Positions 17,402-25,834 of a stretch of 64,000 nt of DNA are shown piece by piece. The notes under the pieces are model-generated. The model did not search any database and was not told the origin of the DNA. It saw only the letters and a program-made list of their open reading frames with translations. The position numbers and the translations under genes were made by a program. The stretch comes from UBA2033 sp035345875 (lineage in GTDB: Bacteria > Spirochaetota > Leptospiria > Leptospirales > Leptospiraceae), in NCBI GenBank assembly GCA_035345875.1, contig DAORDH010000022.1:1-64000 (forward strand). Direction: 5' to 3'. Each line of letters begins with the position of its first letter. Positions within the stretch are counted from its first letter, which is position 1.

Positions 17402-18435
17402 GACTCTTTGATTTCTGGCAAGCAAAGATAGGTTCTGTTTTACTTGCAATTATTTTCTATGTGAATTTGCAAAACTCAAAAGTATTAGTAAAGACGATTA
17501 ATGTTCCAATTGAATATCCTCGCCTCACTGGAAATTTATACTACTCAAAAAATAGCGAAAAGACCTTTCAGATTCGAGTGGAAGGATTTAGAGATTTAGT
17601 CAATTATCATTCCCAATTTATGAAGGTGGTTGTAGATCCAAGTGAACTAACGGTCGGAGAAAACCAATACGAGGTGAAGAAAATTTGGGGAGCACCTTCT
17701 AGTGGAATTAAGATCACAATGCTTGGACCAAAACTAAATATTGGAGTAGATGTTTTAGCTTCTAAGACGATGGCGGTTGACGTTGGTTTTGATGATGATT
17801 TGCCACAAGGTTTTATCCGCTCCTCTCATTCTGTAAAGCCTTCTACTATTACTGTGACAGGACCTAAAACGGTCGTTGAAAAAATGTCAAAGTTTGTTTT
17901 ACCAACTGTATCTTTGAAGGATGCAACTGAATCTTTTACAAGAACCATTCGGATTCCAGAATTTCAAAAAAATTTGGGGCTTGTGGGAAATATAAAAGAA
18001 TTTCAACTCAGAGTAAATATCATTCGAGACCTTTCCAATATTGGAGACCAGATTATTGTTCAATTGCCCGTTAAATGTGAGTATCTAGATCCTGCTTTAG
18101 AAGTGGATTTATCTGCAGAAGAGGTTTCTATTAAGTTTTCCTCTACCACCAAAGTGAATAGCATTCAGATTATCCAAGGTATTCAAGCAAGTGTTCCTTG
18201 TAATTATACATATGATAAAAAGACCAAAAAGATTTCTCCAAACTCATTGCCGGTCCTTGCAAAAGTTAGAATTGTAAAATCTCCCGACTTAAAGAATGTT
18301 GAAATATTAGGTGTAATTCCAGAAAAAATCAATATTCAATATAAAATTAAACCAGGTATATTCGAAAAAGAAAAGAAAGATGGATCATCAGATGAGGTGT
18401 ATTATCCAGAAGATTTGTCTGAGGATAGAAAATGA
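17398..18435 (+). CDS. YbbR-domain protein, CdaR-like regulator of diadenylate cyclase
   Basis: 345 residues. One N-terminal transmembrane helix (IGSVLLAIIFYVNLQ) is followed by an extracytoplasmic part with several YbbR-like beta domains, for example NVPIEYPRLTGNLYY, AVDVGFDDDLPQGFIRSSHSVKPSTITVTGPKTVV and LPVKCEYLDPALEVDLSAEEVSIKF. CdaR proteins of this form bind CdaA and modulate its activity. GTG at 17398 overlaps the cdaA stop (GTGA) and has a strong GGGAGGAAA site. It has a charged C-terminal tail rich in Lys, Asp and Glu. Lower sequence conservation in this family makes the name CdaR an inference from context. Confidence 0.85.
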   Translation: MRLFDFWQAKIGSVLLAIIFYVNLQNSKVLVKTINVPIEYPRLTGNLYYSKNSEKTFQIRVEGFRDLVNYHSQFMKVVVDPSELTVGENQYEVKKIWGAPSSGIKITMLGPKLNIGVDVLASKTMAVDVGFDDDLPQGFIRSSHSVKPSTITVTGPKTVVEKMSKFVLPTVSLKDATESFTRTIRIPEFQKNLGLVGNIKEFQLRVNIIRDLSNIGDQIIVQLPVKCEYLDPALEVDLSAEEVSIKFSSTTKVNSIQIIQGIQASVPCNYTYDKKTKKISPNSLPVLAKVRIVKSPDLKNVEILGVIPEKINIQYKIKPGIFEKEKKDGSSDEVYYPEDLSEDRK

Positions 18436-18812
18436 TTCTCTCGGTTGGAAATGACATTGTAGAAAACAGCAGAATCAAAGAAACCTTTGATAAATTTGGT
18501 GAAAAATTTTTAGAAAGAGTCTTTTCGAAAGAAGAGGTAGAGTATTGTTTATCGAAAAAGAATCCAATTCCCCATCTAAGTGCTAGGTTTGCTTGCAAAG
18601 AGGCATTTATAAAGGCGATTGAGTTAGAAAATGGAAAAGCATTGGAAATGAAAGAGATTGAATTATGTGGAAATTTTTTCGGAAAAAAAAATCTTGCGTT
18701 GCATGGAAAGGCAAGAGAATTATTCATTGAGAAGGGATTTAATGAGATTTCTGTGTCGATTAGTCACACAGATTCGTATGCAACTGCGGTTGTAATTCTT
18801 TATAATAAATAA
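18432..18812 (+). CDS. acpS: Holo-[acyl-carrier-protein] synthase
   Basis: A 126-residue 4'-phosphopantetheinyl transferase that activates acyl carrier protein for fatty-acid synthesis. The family motifs are GNDIVENSRIKE with the metal-binding aspartate near residue 8, ARFACKEAFIKA with the second acidic ligand near 58, and SVSISHTDSYATAVVIL at the C-terminus. The length is typical for AcpS. It overlaps the YbbR gene by four bases (ATGA), which indicates translational coupling. In the gene run it links lipid precursor supply with the envelope genes that follow. Confidence 0.93.
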   Translation: MILSVGNDIVENSRIKETFDKFGEKFLERVFSKEEVEYCLSKKNPIPHLSARFACKEAFIKAIELENGKALEMKEIELCGNFFGKKNLALHGKARELFIEKGFNEISVSISHTDSYATAVVILYNK

Positions 18813-18826
18813 AAAGGGAAGACTGT

Positions 18827-19048
18827 ATGATCACACCACAGATGAAAGAGGTTTTAGTTCACTACAATCAGGGGCTTTCTCTCTACAAAGATAGAAAGTT
18901 TAAAGAAGCACTTGATAGTTTTAAAAAAGGTTTAGAAATTATTCCTGATGATGGTCCCACCTTGATGTATATAAAGAGATGCAAAGAGTTTATTGAAACA
19001 CCACCTCCGGCTGATTGGGATGGGGTGTATGTGATGAAGACAAAATAA
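18827..19048 (+). CDS. Small TPR-motif protein
   Basis: Seventy-three residues holding one or two tetratricopeptide helices: VHYNQGLSLYKDRKFKEALDSFKKGLEIIPDDGPTLMYIKRCKEF. The tail PPPADWDGVYVMKTK resembles the ends of TPR segments found beside adenylate-cyclase or regulatory domains in spirochaetes, but here it stands alone. The GGGAAG ribosome-binding site supports the ATG. It lies 14 bases after acpS and 21 before the bactofilin gene, within the same run. It probably mediates a protein-protein contact; the partner is unknown. Confidence 0.75.
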   Translation: MITPQMKEVLVHYNQGLSLYKDRKFKEALDSFKKGLEIIPDDGPTLMYIKRCKEFIETPPPADWDGVYVMKTK

Positions 19049-19069
19049 TTTATAAGTGTTGTAGATAGG

Positions 19070-19429
19070 ATGAAGAAAAATAATTCTTTTTTAGTTACAG
19101 AGCATGGAACAATTTCCACAATATTGGGGAAAGATACATATTTTAATGGAATACTGACATTCAAAAAACCTCTTCAAATTTCTGGTGAATTTGAAGGCGA
19201 AATTGTTTCAGATGGATTTTTGGTGATTAGTGAAGGTGCGGTGATTCGAGCAAATATCAAGGCACATACCGTTGTTGTGGCGGGACATGTTACAGGAAAT
19301 GTAATTGCGACCGAAAGACTCGAAATGCAGTCTACTGGTAAAGTTGTTGGAAATATTAAAACAGCAAAGCTACAAATTGCCGATGGAGTGGTATTCGACG
19401 GCAACTGTGAAATGATTCAAAAAACATAA
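19070..19429 (+). CDS. Bactofilin family cytoskeletal protein
   Basis: 119 residues with the bactofilin (DUF583) beta-helix repeat: LGKDTYFNGILTFKKPLQISGEFEGEIVSDGFLVISEGAVIRANIKAHTVVVAGHVTGNVIATERLEMQSTGKVVGNIKTAKLQIADGVVFDGNCEM, preceded by a short flexible tail. Bactofilins polymerise without nucleotide into filaments that act in cell shape, stalk formation and peptidoglycan-enzyme placement. In a helical spirochaete it could influence body shape. Its position among diaminopimelate, c-di-AMP and LPS-assembly genes supports a cell-envelope role. The length is short but usual for the family. Confidence 0.9.
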   Translation: MKKNNSFLVTEHGTISTILGKDTYFNGILTFKKPLQISGEFEGEIVSDGFLVISEGAVIRANIKAHTVVVAGHVTGNVIATERLEMQSTGKVVGNIKTAKLQIADGVVFDGNCEMIQKT

Positions 19430-19482
19430 AGAACCTTTTCAATTTATCGATTGAAAAATCTAACTTAATTTAGGAAAGGCGA

Positions 19483-19920
19483 ATGTTCTTTAAACGAATC
19501 ATGCTCTTACTCATTTTTATTTATTCCTTTGCACTTGCAGGAGAAGATCTATGCTCATTAAAAGTAGAGATTATTAAATTTAGAAATAATGATGGGCAAG
19601 CATTAATCAATTTATTTAATAAAAGCGATGGCTTTCCTAGTAAGCGCGATAAAGCATTTCAATCCCAAAAATTACCAATTCATTCCAATATGGCAACCTT
19701 TCATTTTAAAGATATTCCTTGTGGTGAATATGCCATTGGAATTATGCATGATGAAAACAATAATTTGAAAATGGATACAAATTTAATTGGAATCCCTAAA
19801 GAGGGTTACGGTGTATCTAATAACGTTAAATCAAAGCTAGGTCCGCCTAAATACGAAGATGCAAAAATTACTCTTCAAAGTGCAAATACAATAATTCAAA
19901 TAGAAATGAATTATTTTTAA
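19483..19920 (+). CDS. Secreted DUF2141 protein
   Basis: A 145-residue protein with an N-terminal signal peptide (RIMLLLIFIYSFALA, cleavage likely before GEDLC). The rest matches DUF2141: LKVEIIKFRNNDGQALINLFNKSDGFPSKRDKAF, FHFKDIPCGEYAIGIMHDENNNLKMDTNLIGIPKEGYGVSNN. DUF2141 proteins are small beta-sandwich periplasmic or outer-membrane-associated proteins of unknown function. GGAAAGGCGA precedes the ATG. It sits just upstream of the LptD-like gene in the envelope gene run. Confidence 0.85.
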   Translation: MFFKRIMLLLIFIYSFALAGEDLCSLKVEIIKFRNNDGQALINLFNKSDGFPSKRDKAFQSQKLPIHSNMATFHFKDIPCGEYAIGIMHDENNNLKMDTNLIGIPKEGYGVSNNVKSKLGPPKYEDAKITLQSANTIIQIEMNYF

Positions 19921-19945
19921 AAAATTACTACAAAATTAAATTTTC

Positions 19946-22900
19946 ATGCAAAATAAGAAATCAGTAAGGCTAATAAGTATTTACCGCAGAGTGCGAGTTT
20001 TTCGATCTTATTTTGTACTTTTACTATTTTCTTTATCCATTTCAATATTTTCTCAAGATACAACAGAGCTGATACGCCAAATCAATGTAGATGGAAATGA
20101 ACCTAAAAAAACAGAAGCGGATACAATCAAAGAATTTAGAATTTCGGAAACACAAAAGAAATTAGTCCGAAAGGTTTTAGATATTTTATCTGACCGTGAA
20201 GTAGATGAGTATCTTCGTGCGATGGGATTAAGTATAGAAGGTTCGATTTATGCAAAGAGAGCAAGGCTCAGAGAGGCTGTTGTTCCAAAAGACGAAAAAG
20301 TAAAAGAAGAGTTTAATTTGCAGAAAGAAGCAAATAAAAAGCAAGACTCTTTTATTATTGAAAATGCAAGTGAGGGAGAACTTTTATCTGTAGATAAAAC
20401 AAAGTCAGGAGTTTTAATTCTTCGGGGAAAAGTAAAATTAAAAATAGGCCAAGGTAATTTAATTGCGGATTCAATTTTTGTGGACTCAAAAAAAAATGAA
20501 ATCTATGCAGAAGGAAATGTTGAGTTCGTAGATAACTCACTTACTGTGAAGGGTGAAAAATTTATCTATGATGTGAAAATGGAGAGAGGAGTTGTCTACG
20601 ATACAAAAGCGACTCTATATCCATCTTTCTTTGTTGGGAAAAAAATCAAAAAAATTGATGAGAATAAATATGTTTTGGATATGGGGCATTTTACAGCTTG
20701 CGGAGCTGAAGTTCCTCATTATAAATTCAAAGCGAAGCGAATCGTTTTTTACAGCGATAATAGCATTATAGCGACTAACTTAAAATTTCAAGTTGGTGGA
20801 ACCGAATTGTTTTGGATTCCAATGTATTATAGTTCTAATCTAGGAAGTGGTTGGGTTACACAGTTTGGAAAGAATCGTTCGCAAGGAAGTTTCTTTCAAG
20901 GACATTATCAATGGTCAGATCCAACAGCCGTTCCTTCTCTATTTATGCCAGTTGGTAGAAGAGTGAAAGTAGATTTTTATCAAGTTACTGGGCAAGCAAT
21001 TGCATTTGATTTTTGGAAGACAAGTCCTTGGTTAAACTATAATTTAGAAACTGGTCTTGCCAATTTCAAATCTTATAGAACGGTAGACACCTATGAAAGC
21101 AGATATGGAGTTCCAAAAGACCCGATAGGCGACGTGAGCACCTTAATGGCTACAAATCAAGTAGACAAAGGAGATTTATGTGCTTATGATAATGATAAGC
21201 TTAAATTACCTGGCGGAAGAACAGACTGTTTAGCGACTGCTAGCCAAGTTTTACAAGCCAATAATCCAAATTGGTCTTATCCTATTCGAAATATAGGACT
21301 GCAACAACAGGATTGGAGCAAAATCAATCTAAGAGCAAATGCACGGAATAATAATATCGCAGGGGATGGAACTAGAAATTTACAGATCCAATTTGAACGT
21401 TATACAAATCCAAGATATGACTATGAATTTGGTTTTAGATATGAGCCAGCAAATACATTGCAATCTCTCTATACTAGAAGACAGCAGAGAAATCCTTTTA
21501 TCAGACAAAATACAACATGGGCGTTGGATTATTCCCAAACTCATGGAGACTTATCTGTAAATATTTCAGCTAGAAGAAATTATTTCTACCTTCCTTATAA
21601 TCCGGCTGTGTATTCAGACTTTTATCCTTTGTATGAGGAGTTACCAAGAACGATCATTCGAAATTCATCTCAAGTAGGAATGCTTCCTTATTTTTATTCA
21701 CCTGTTTACTGGGATATAAACGTTTCGAATGTGGTAAAAAGATTTTATGGAAGTCCTGCTCGTAATTCACAATCAATTTCATCTGGAGTTATTCCAGGCT
21801 TATCAGGTTCTTATCCATTTGGTGATCCTAAAGCATCCGTTGCTAGAACTGAAATTGAAACGGTAGCCGAAACAGGTTTAAAGACAAACCTAAATTTTGG
21901 AGGCTATTTGACTTTTTCTCCTTCTGCTTATTATGGGTTTCAAAAATATTCTTTAGATGTTCCGGGTGGAATCCAAACAACAGATTTATCTAGAGATCGG
22001 GAACTTCGTCGTAACTCCTATATCTATACCAGACAAAGTCATAAATTAAGTTTTGGAGTTCCGGCGCTTCTATTGTCATCTACGTATCGTTGGACAAGTG
22101 GTAGTCGATCTGAATTACCAGAACAGACTCTTATGAGAGGACGAGACCGTGTTCGAGAATTAGAATTTGCTTTAGAAAGTAACGCATTTGAAAATGTTGA
22201 ATTTTCTATTAAAACGATTCGAGATCTTCGTGAGTTTTCTCGTGAATACAACCCACAGCCTACAAACCAACAGAGATGGTATTTTACAGTGGCTAGAGCA
22301 GCTGTCTTTTTTGATTTTATAGATGGATTTGGAAAAAAGAGAGAAACACTTCTTGAAAAACGAAGAAGCTTTTACACTGGAATCTTTTTTAACAATGATT
22401 ACGTATATCATACTGCACAAAATAGTCCTCTCTATAATAACCTAACTGTTTCTTATAAAATGGGTGGATTCTCATTACCATTTATTCGTAATTTTAAAAA
22501 TTTCGAGGTGGGTGGAACTTGGTTTCATGTTTTTAGAAATAGTCAGTTGGAGCAATTCGGAGTGTATGCAGGAACCTACAACCAAGCAGGAAAATACTAC
22601 AATACAAGAAGTTCCTTCCTAGATTCTTATCGATTTTACATTCAAACTGATGTTCAGGTTACTAGAAACTTAGGAATCGAATTAGAACTTGATTCTAGGG
22701 TAACTCAGCCATGGCGATTTACAGATGAGATTGGACAAAATGCAATTTTTAGAAATGGAACAGATCAGGCAACTATCGACAATACTTACCAACAATATAC
22801 AAGTCCAAATACAGCATTTCAACAAACTACGATCCAAAGAGATATTGCAAATGGTTTAGGTTTAAATGGATCGCAAGCAAGACAGACGACAGCATTTAAC

Positions 22901-23182
22901 GTTAATCGCTTTATTTTGATTGGCAAATACAACATTCATAATTTTGAGTATAGGGTTGGTTATGCGATGGATTTGAGAGCTATACCGGGAGGAACCTCCT
23001 TAGATAGTCTAGTTAGTTTTTACGATCAGTCTGTCTTCTTTTCAATTAACCTAATCAATGTAAATCTTGGTCCAGAAGAACCAGCAGCCGCTCAAACAAG
23101 AGCAAGGATTTACAGATTCAGAAAGAGACCACTCGATCCGGGTATCGGTGGGTATTCTGGTATAAGCGCGGAGGGTCCGTAA
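19946..23182 (+). CDS. LptD-like outer-membrane LPS assembly protein
   Basis: A 1078-residue protein. After an N-terminal signal-anchor-like helix (YFVLLLFSLSISIFSQ), residues about 130-260 form an LptA/OstA-type jelly-roll: LILRGKVKLKIGQGNLIADSIFVDSKKNEIYAEGNVEFVDNSLTVKGEKFIYD. The remainder is a large beta-strand-rich region expected to be a barrel (for example TELFWIPMYYSSNLGSGWVTQFGKNRSQGSFFQGHYQW and many aromatic-ended strands). LptD places lipopolysaccharide in the outer leaflet together with LptE. The protein is longer than enterobacterial LptD (about 780 residues), as is usual for spirochaete relatives. Start choice: ATG 19946 has no clear ribosome-binding site, and a later ATG cannot be excluded. 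The sugar transferase gene overlaps its stop. Confidence 0.8.
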   Translation: MQNKKSVRLISIYRRVRVFRSYFVLLLFSLSISIFSQDTTELIRQINVDGNEPKKTEADTIKEFRISETQKKLVRKVLDILSDREVDEYLRAMGLSIEGSIYAKRARLREAVVPKDEKVKEEFNLQKEANKKQDSFIIENASEGELLSVDKTKSGVLILRGKVKLKIGQGNLIADSIFVDSKKNEIYAEGNVEFVDNSLTVKGEKFIYDVKMERGVVYDTKATLYPSFFVGKKIKKIDENKYVLDMGHFTACGAEVPHYKFKAKRIVFYSDNSIIATNLKFQVGGTELFWIPMYYSSNLGSGWVTQFGKNRSQGSFFQGHYQWSDPTAVPSLFMPVGRRVKVDFYQVTGQAIAFDFWKTSPWLNYNLETGLANFKSYRTVDTYESRYGVPKDPIGDVSTLMATNQVDKGDLCAYDNDKLKLPGGRTDCLATASQVLQANNPNWSYPIRNIGLQQQDWSKINLRANARNNNIAGDGTRNLQIQFERYTNPRYDYEFGFRYEPANTLQSLYTRRQQRNPFIRQNTTWALDYSQTHGDLSVNISARRNYFYLPYNPAVYSDFYPLYEELPRTIIRNSSQVGMLPYFYSPVYWDINVSNVVKRFYGSPARNSQSISSGVIPGLSGSYPFGDPKASVARTEIETVAETGLKTNLNFGGYLTFSPSAYYGFQKYSLDVPGGIQTTDLSRDRELRRNSYIYTRQSHKLSFGVPALLLSSTYRWTSGSRSELPEQTLMRGRDRVRELEFALESNAFENVEFSIKTIRDLREFSREYNPQPTNQQRWYFTVARAAVFFDFIDGFGKKRETLLEKRRSFYTGIFFNNDYVYHTAQNSPLYNNLTVSYKMGGFSLPFIRNFKNFEVGGTWFHVFRNSQLEQFGVYAGTYNQAGKYYNTRSSFLDSYRFYIQTDVQVTRNLGIELELDSRVTQPWRFTDEIGQNAIFRNGTDQATIDNTYQQYTSPNTAFQQTTIQRDIANGLGLNGSQARQTTAFNVNRFILIGKYNIHNFEYRVGYAMDLRAIPGGTSLDSLVSFYDQSVFFSINLINVNLGPEEPAAAQTRARIYRFRKRPLDPGIGGYSGISAEGP

Positions 23183-24582
23183 TGTTAAAAGAGAGAAACC
23201 AAACTTTTAAGTTAATGTTTATTGGATTGGATTTAGTGATATCCTTTTCAGGGTTTTGGATCGCATTTTTACTTAGATACTTTTTGGATAAGAGTTTTTA
23301 TTTTAATACCTCGAATTATATTATTCTTTCTATTGTTTTATCGATTACACAGGTTTTAGCATTTATATCGATTGATCTTTATCATCCACGCAGAGGGCTC
23401 GCATTTTTTGATGAGCTTGTTGTGATTGCAAGTGGTGTAATCTTAAATTTACTTTTTATTTTGTCTCTATTGTTTTTTTTTAGAGGAGAAGTCAGAGGAG
23501 AGAGCTTTTCTCGTTTGTTTGTAGCCTACTATGCTGTTACGAATATCCTACTTACTGCACTCGTTCATTACATTTTCAGAATTGTATTGATGCGACTGAG
23601 GGAAAGAGGATATAACCTACGAAATGTAATCATCATTGGGACTGGAAAAACAGCAGAACGGATAACAGATGTTATCCAAGGACATAAAATTTATGGTTAT
23701 AATATAGTCGGTTATATAAAGAGTATTTCCAAGTCTGATACAAGAAGTGATTTTAAAATCATTGGAAATCTAAAGGATATTGAGAAAATTCTGTTAGAAT
23801 ATAAACCAGATCTTCTTATTTACGCCAAAGAATTTGCGGATAGTGAAAACCTACGTGAAATCATAGATATTTGTGATCATGAGAATATTGAATTAAAAAT
23901 CATTCCTGAGTTTATTGAGTTTATTGCAGCGAAAGGAAGAGTAGAGGGAATGGACGGTGTTCCAATTATTTCTATTCGAGATATTCCTATGCGGATGGGC
24001 TACAATCGTTTTATTAAAAGATCTTTTGATTTTGTTTTTGCCTTGTTTTTTATAATTCTTTTTTCTCCTGTCTACCTTATCATTTCGATTTTAATTAAAC
24101 TGACTTCTGAAGGAGATATTTTTATTCGCCAGGAGAGAGTAGGTCTTGATAATAAAAGTTTTTTTATGCTCAAATTTAGAACTATGTATACACAAGCAAA
24201 GACAGATTCTGATACAATATGGACTACTAAGAATGATCCTAGGGTAACTCCAATTGGAGGGATTCTTCGTAAATTGTCGATAGATGAAACACCTCAGTTT
24301 TTTAATGTATTAGCAGGAAATATGTCTGTTGTGGGTCCTAGACCAGAAAGGCCATTCTTTGTTGAAAAATTTAAAAATGAACATAGACAATATATGAGAC
24401 GTCATGCGGTAAAGGCTGGTATTACTGGTTGGGCGCAGGTAAATGGTTTGCGAGGAGATACATCCATTGAAAAAAGGATAGAAGCTGATATTTACTATAT
24501 AGAGAACTGGTCTATCTTCTTTGATTTAAAAATAATTTTACTAACTCCCTTTACTGGTTTGATCAATAAAAATGCCTATTAA
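23182..24582 (+). CDS. Polyprenyl-phosphate sugar transferase, WcaJ/WbaP-like
   Basis: A 466-residue initiating glycosylphosphotransferase. Four N-terminal transmembrane helices (to about residue 130) are followed by a CoA-binding-like Rossmann domain (NVIIIGTGKTAERITDVI) and a fifth helix near 280 (FDFVFALFFIILFSPVYLII). The C-terminal catalytic domain has the motifs QERVGLDNKSFFMLKFRTM, LRKLSIDETPQFFNVLAGNMSVVGPRPE and AGITGWAQVNGLRGDTS. These enzymes transfer a hexose-1-phosphate to undecaprenyl phosphate to start exopolysaccharide or O-antigen. The ATG overlaps the LptD-like stop (TAATG), so the two are coupled. It is the last gene of the ten-gene run. The exact sugar is unknown. Confidence 0.9.
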   Translation: MLKERNQTFKLMFIGLDLVISFSGFWIAFLLRYFLDKSFYFNTSNYIILSIVLSITQVLAFISIDLYHPRRGLAFFDELVVIASGVILNLLFILSLLFFFRGEVRGESFSRLFVAYYAVTNILLTALVHYIFRIVLMRLRERGYNLRNVIIIGTGKTAERITDVIQGHKIYGYNIVGYIKSISKSDTRSDFKIIGNLKDIEKILLEYKPDLLIYAKEFADSENLREIIDICDHENIELKIIPEFIEFIAAKGRVEGMDGVPIISIRDIPMRMGYNRFIKRSFDFVFALFFIILFSPVYLIISILIKLTSEGDIFIRQERVGLDNKSFFMLKFRTMYTQAKTDSDTIWTTKNDPRVTPIGGILRKLSIDETPQFFNVLAGNMSVVGPRPERPFFVEKFKNEHRQYMRRHAVKAGITGWAQVNGLRGDTSIEKRIEADIYYIENWSIFFDLKIILLTPFTGLINKNAY

Positions 24583-24588
24583 TACTTA

Positions 24589-24680
24589 GGATTGTGCAAA
24601 GAATTCGCTAAACGATTGAATCACAAAGCCAACTGCTTTCGTAGAATCTTTTTCATCTAGAAATTTATTTGGCACAATCC
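24589..24680. repeat. Widely spaced inverted repeat after the envelope gene run
   Basis: GGATTGTGC (24589-24597) and GCACAATCC (24672-24680) form perfect 9-bp arms about 74 bases apart. They lie between the convergent sugar transferase and thioesterase genes. This could be a loose terminator-like fold or the ends of a lost insertion; neither is proven. Confidence 0.35.
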
Positions 24681-24693
24681 CTTAACGGATTTT

Positions 24694-25131
24694 TTACGCT
24701 GCTAAAGTATTTTTAGAAGGTCCTGAAAGCTCTCTCAAATTTTCGCCCAATTCGAGTGGGATTTTCCAAGGTTTATCTTTTTCTAGATCAAAGAAAATGG
24801 AATAGAAACGAGCCTTGCAAACCAATTCTCCATCTGACTTTCGATATAGGTTTTGGCAGGTGATCCCTCTCACTTTTTCTAAGCCCTCAAACCAAGTTTG
24901 AATGATTGCAGTTTCGGGATGATAGAGTGGCTTTTTATATTCAATTTCTGATTTATAGATAACAGGTCCTACATTTATTTTTCTAAGTTCTGCCAAGTTA
25001 AAACCTGTAGACTCTAGCGCTTGCATCCTAGCTTCATCAAAGTAAAATTGAAAGATTGCATTATTTACATGATGATTTGAATCTAAATGACTCCATAGAA
25101 CTGGAATTTCCGTTTGATGAAAAGTTTTCAT
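24694..25131 (-). CDS. Acyl-CoA thioesterase, 4HBT hot-dog fold
   Basis: A 145-residue hot-dog fold protein. The N-terminal part carries the 4HBT signature with the active aspartate region: LWSHLDSNHHVNNAIFQFYFDEARMQALES. Central strands PVIYKSEIEYKKPLYHPETAIIQTWFEGLEKVRGITCQNLYRKSDGELVCKARFYSIFFD follow. Enzymes of this class hydrolyse acyl-CoA thioesters. The gene faces a TetR gene, and two paired palindromes occupy the shared region, so the thioesterase is probably a target of that repressor. The ATG lies about eight bases after an AGGAGCG site. Substrate not predictable. Confidence 0.88.
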   Translation of the reverse strand: MKTFHQTEIPVLWSHLDSNHHVNNAIFQFYFDEARMQALESTGFNLAELRKINVGPVIYKSEIEYKKPLYHPETAIIQTWFEGLEKVRGITCQNLYRKSDGELVCKARFYSIFFDLEKDKPWKIPLELGENLRELSGPSKNTLAA

Positions 25132-25145
25132 AAATCGCTCCTAAT

Positions 25146-25163
25146 ACAGACAGACTTGTCTGT
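25146..25163. promoter_or_regulatory. TetR operator candidate, site 1 of 2
   Basis: ACAGACA-GACT-TGTCTGT, a perfect 7-bp inverted repeat around four bases. It lies 15 bases upstream of the thioesterase start, in the region shared with the TetR gene. Confidence 0.75.
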
Positions 25164-25179
25164 TAATTATTTTTTTAAT

Positions 25180-25197
25180 ACAGACAGATTTGTCTAT
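25180..25197. promoter_or_regulatory. TetR operator candidate, site 2 of 2
   Basis: ACAGACAGATTTGTCTAT, a near copy of the site 34 bases away, with one arm mismatch. The ACAGAC/GTCTGT core is common among TetR operators. Binding by the adjacent regulator is inferred. Confidence 0.7.
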
Positions 25198-25238
25198 TTT
25201 TTTATTGATAAAAGAATATTTTTTTTTATTGTATTGCA

Positions 25239-25811
25239 ATGGGTCCGAGAGAGAGAATTTTAATAGTAGCAACTAAACTTTTTTATGAACAGGGGTATGT
25301 AAATACAGGAATCAACCAAATTATTCAAGAATCTAAAACTGCAAAGGCTAGTTTTTATGATTATTATCCATCAAAAGATATCTTAGGTAGAGCGGTCCTT
25401 CGAAAATTTTGTGCGGATGTCCTTTTTTGGCTTAGGCAAATCTTAAGAAAAAGTAAGACACCTGATTTATTTGCAAAAAATTTATGCTCTGCAATCAAAA
25501 AGCAAATCAAAGAAGAAAAAGGTTTTTACCAGGGTTGTCCTATTGCTCTTTTTTGTGCACAGCTTCCAAGTGAAAATGATTTTTTTAAGCAAGATTTTAA
25601 AGAGTTTGTGAAAATATGGGAGACTATCTCCAATAAATACTTTTTAGAATTAAGAAAAAATAAAAAACTTAATCCTACTTTAAAAATTCCTGATCTTACT
25701 AGAAGAGTTTTTAATTTATATGAAGGAGCTCTAATCATGTGGAAACTCTCTGAAGATATAAATTATATCAATCAACTGGAAACGGATTTAAATAAAGTTT
25801 TTAATTCTTAG
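25239..25811 (+). CDS. TetR/AcrR family transcriptional regulator
   Basis: 190 residues. The N-terminal helix-turn-helix RERILIVATKLFYEQGYVNTGINQIIQESKTAKASFYDYYPSKDILGRAVLRKF is a standard TetR domain. The C-terminal ligand domain has the KGFYQGCPIALFCAQLPSEND pattern seen in TetR_C_16/LmrA-YxaF-like regulators that respond to small lipophilic compounds. It is divergent from the thioesterase gene and flanked by two ACAGAC/GTCTGT palindromes, so autoregulation plus control of the thioesterase is likely. ATG 25239 has no clear ribosome-binding site; the preceding sequence is a long T-run. Confidence 0.88.
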   Translation: MGPRERILIVATKLFYEQGYVNTGINQIIQESKTAKASFYDYYPSKDILGRAVLRKFCADVLFWLRQILRKSKTPDLFAKNLCSAIKKQIKEEKGFYQGCPIALFCAQLPSENDFFKQDFKEFVKIWETISNKYFLELRKNKKLNPTLKIPDLTRRVFNLYEGALIMWKLSEDINYINQLETDLNKVFNS

Positions 25812-25834
25812 CTCATCTTGCCCTAGCTGGGGTA

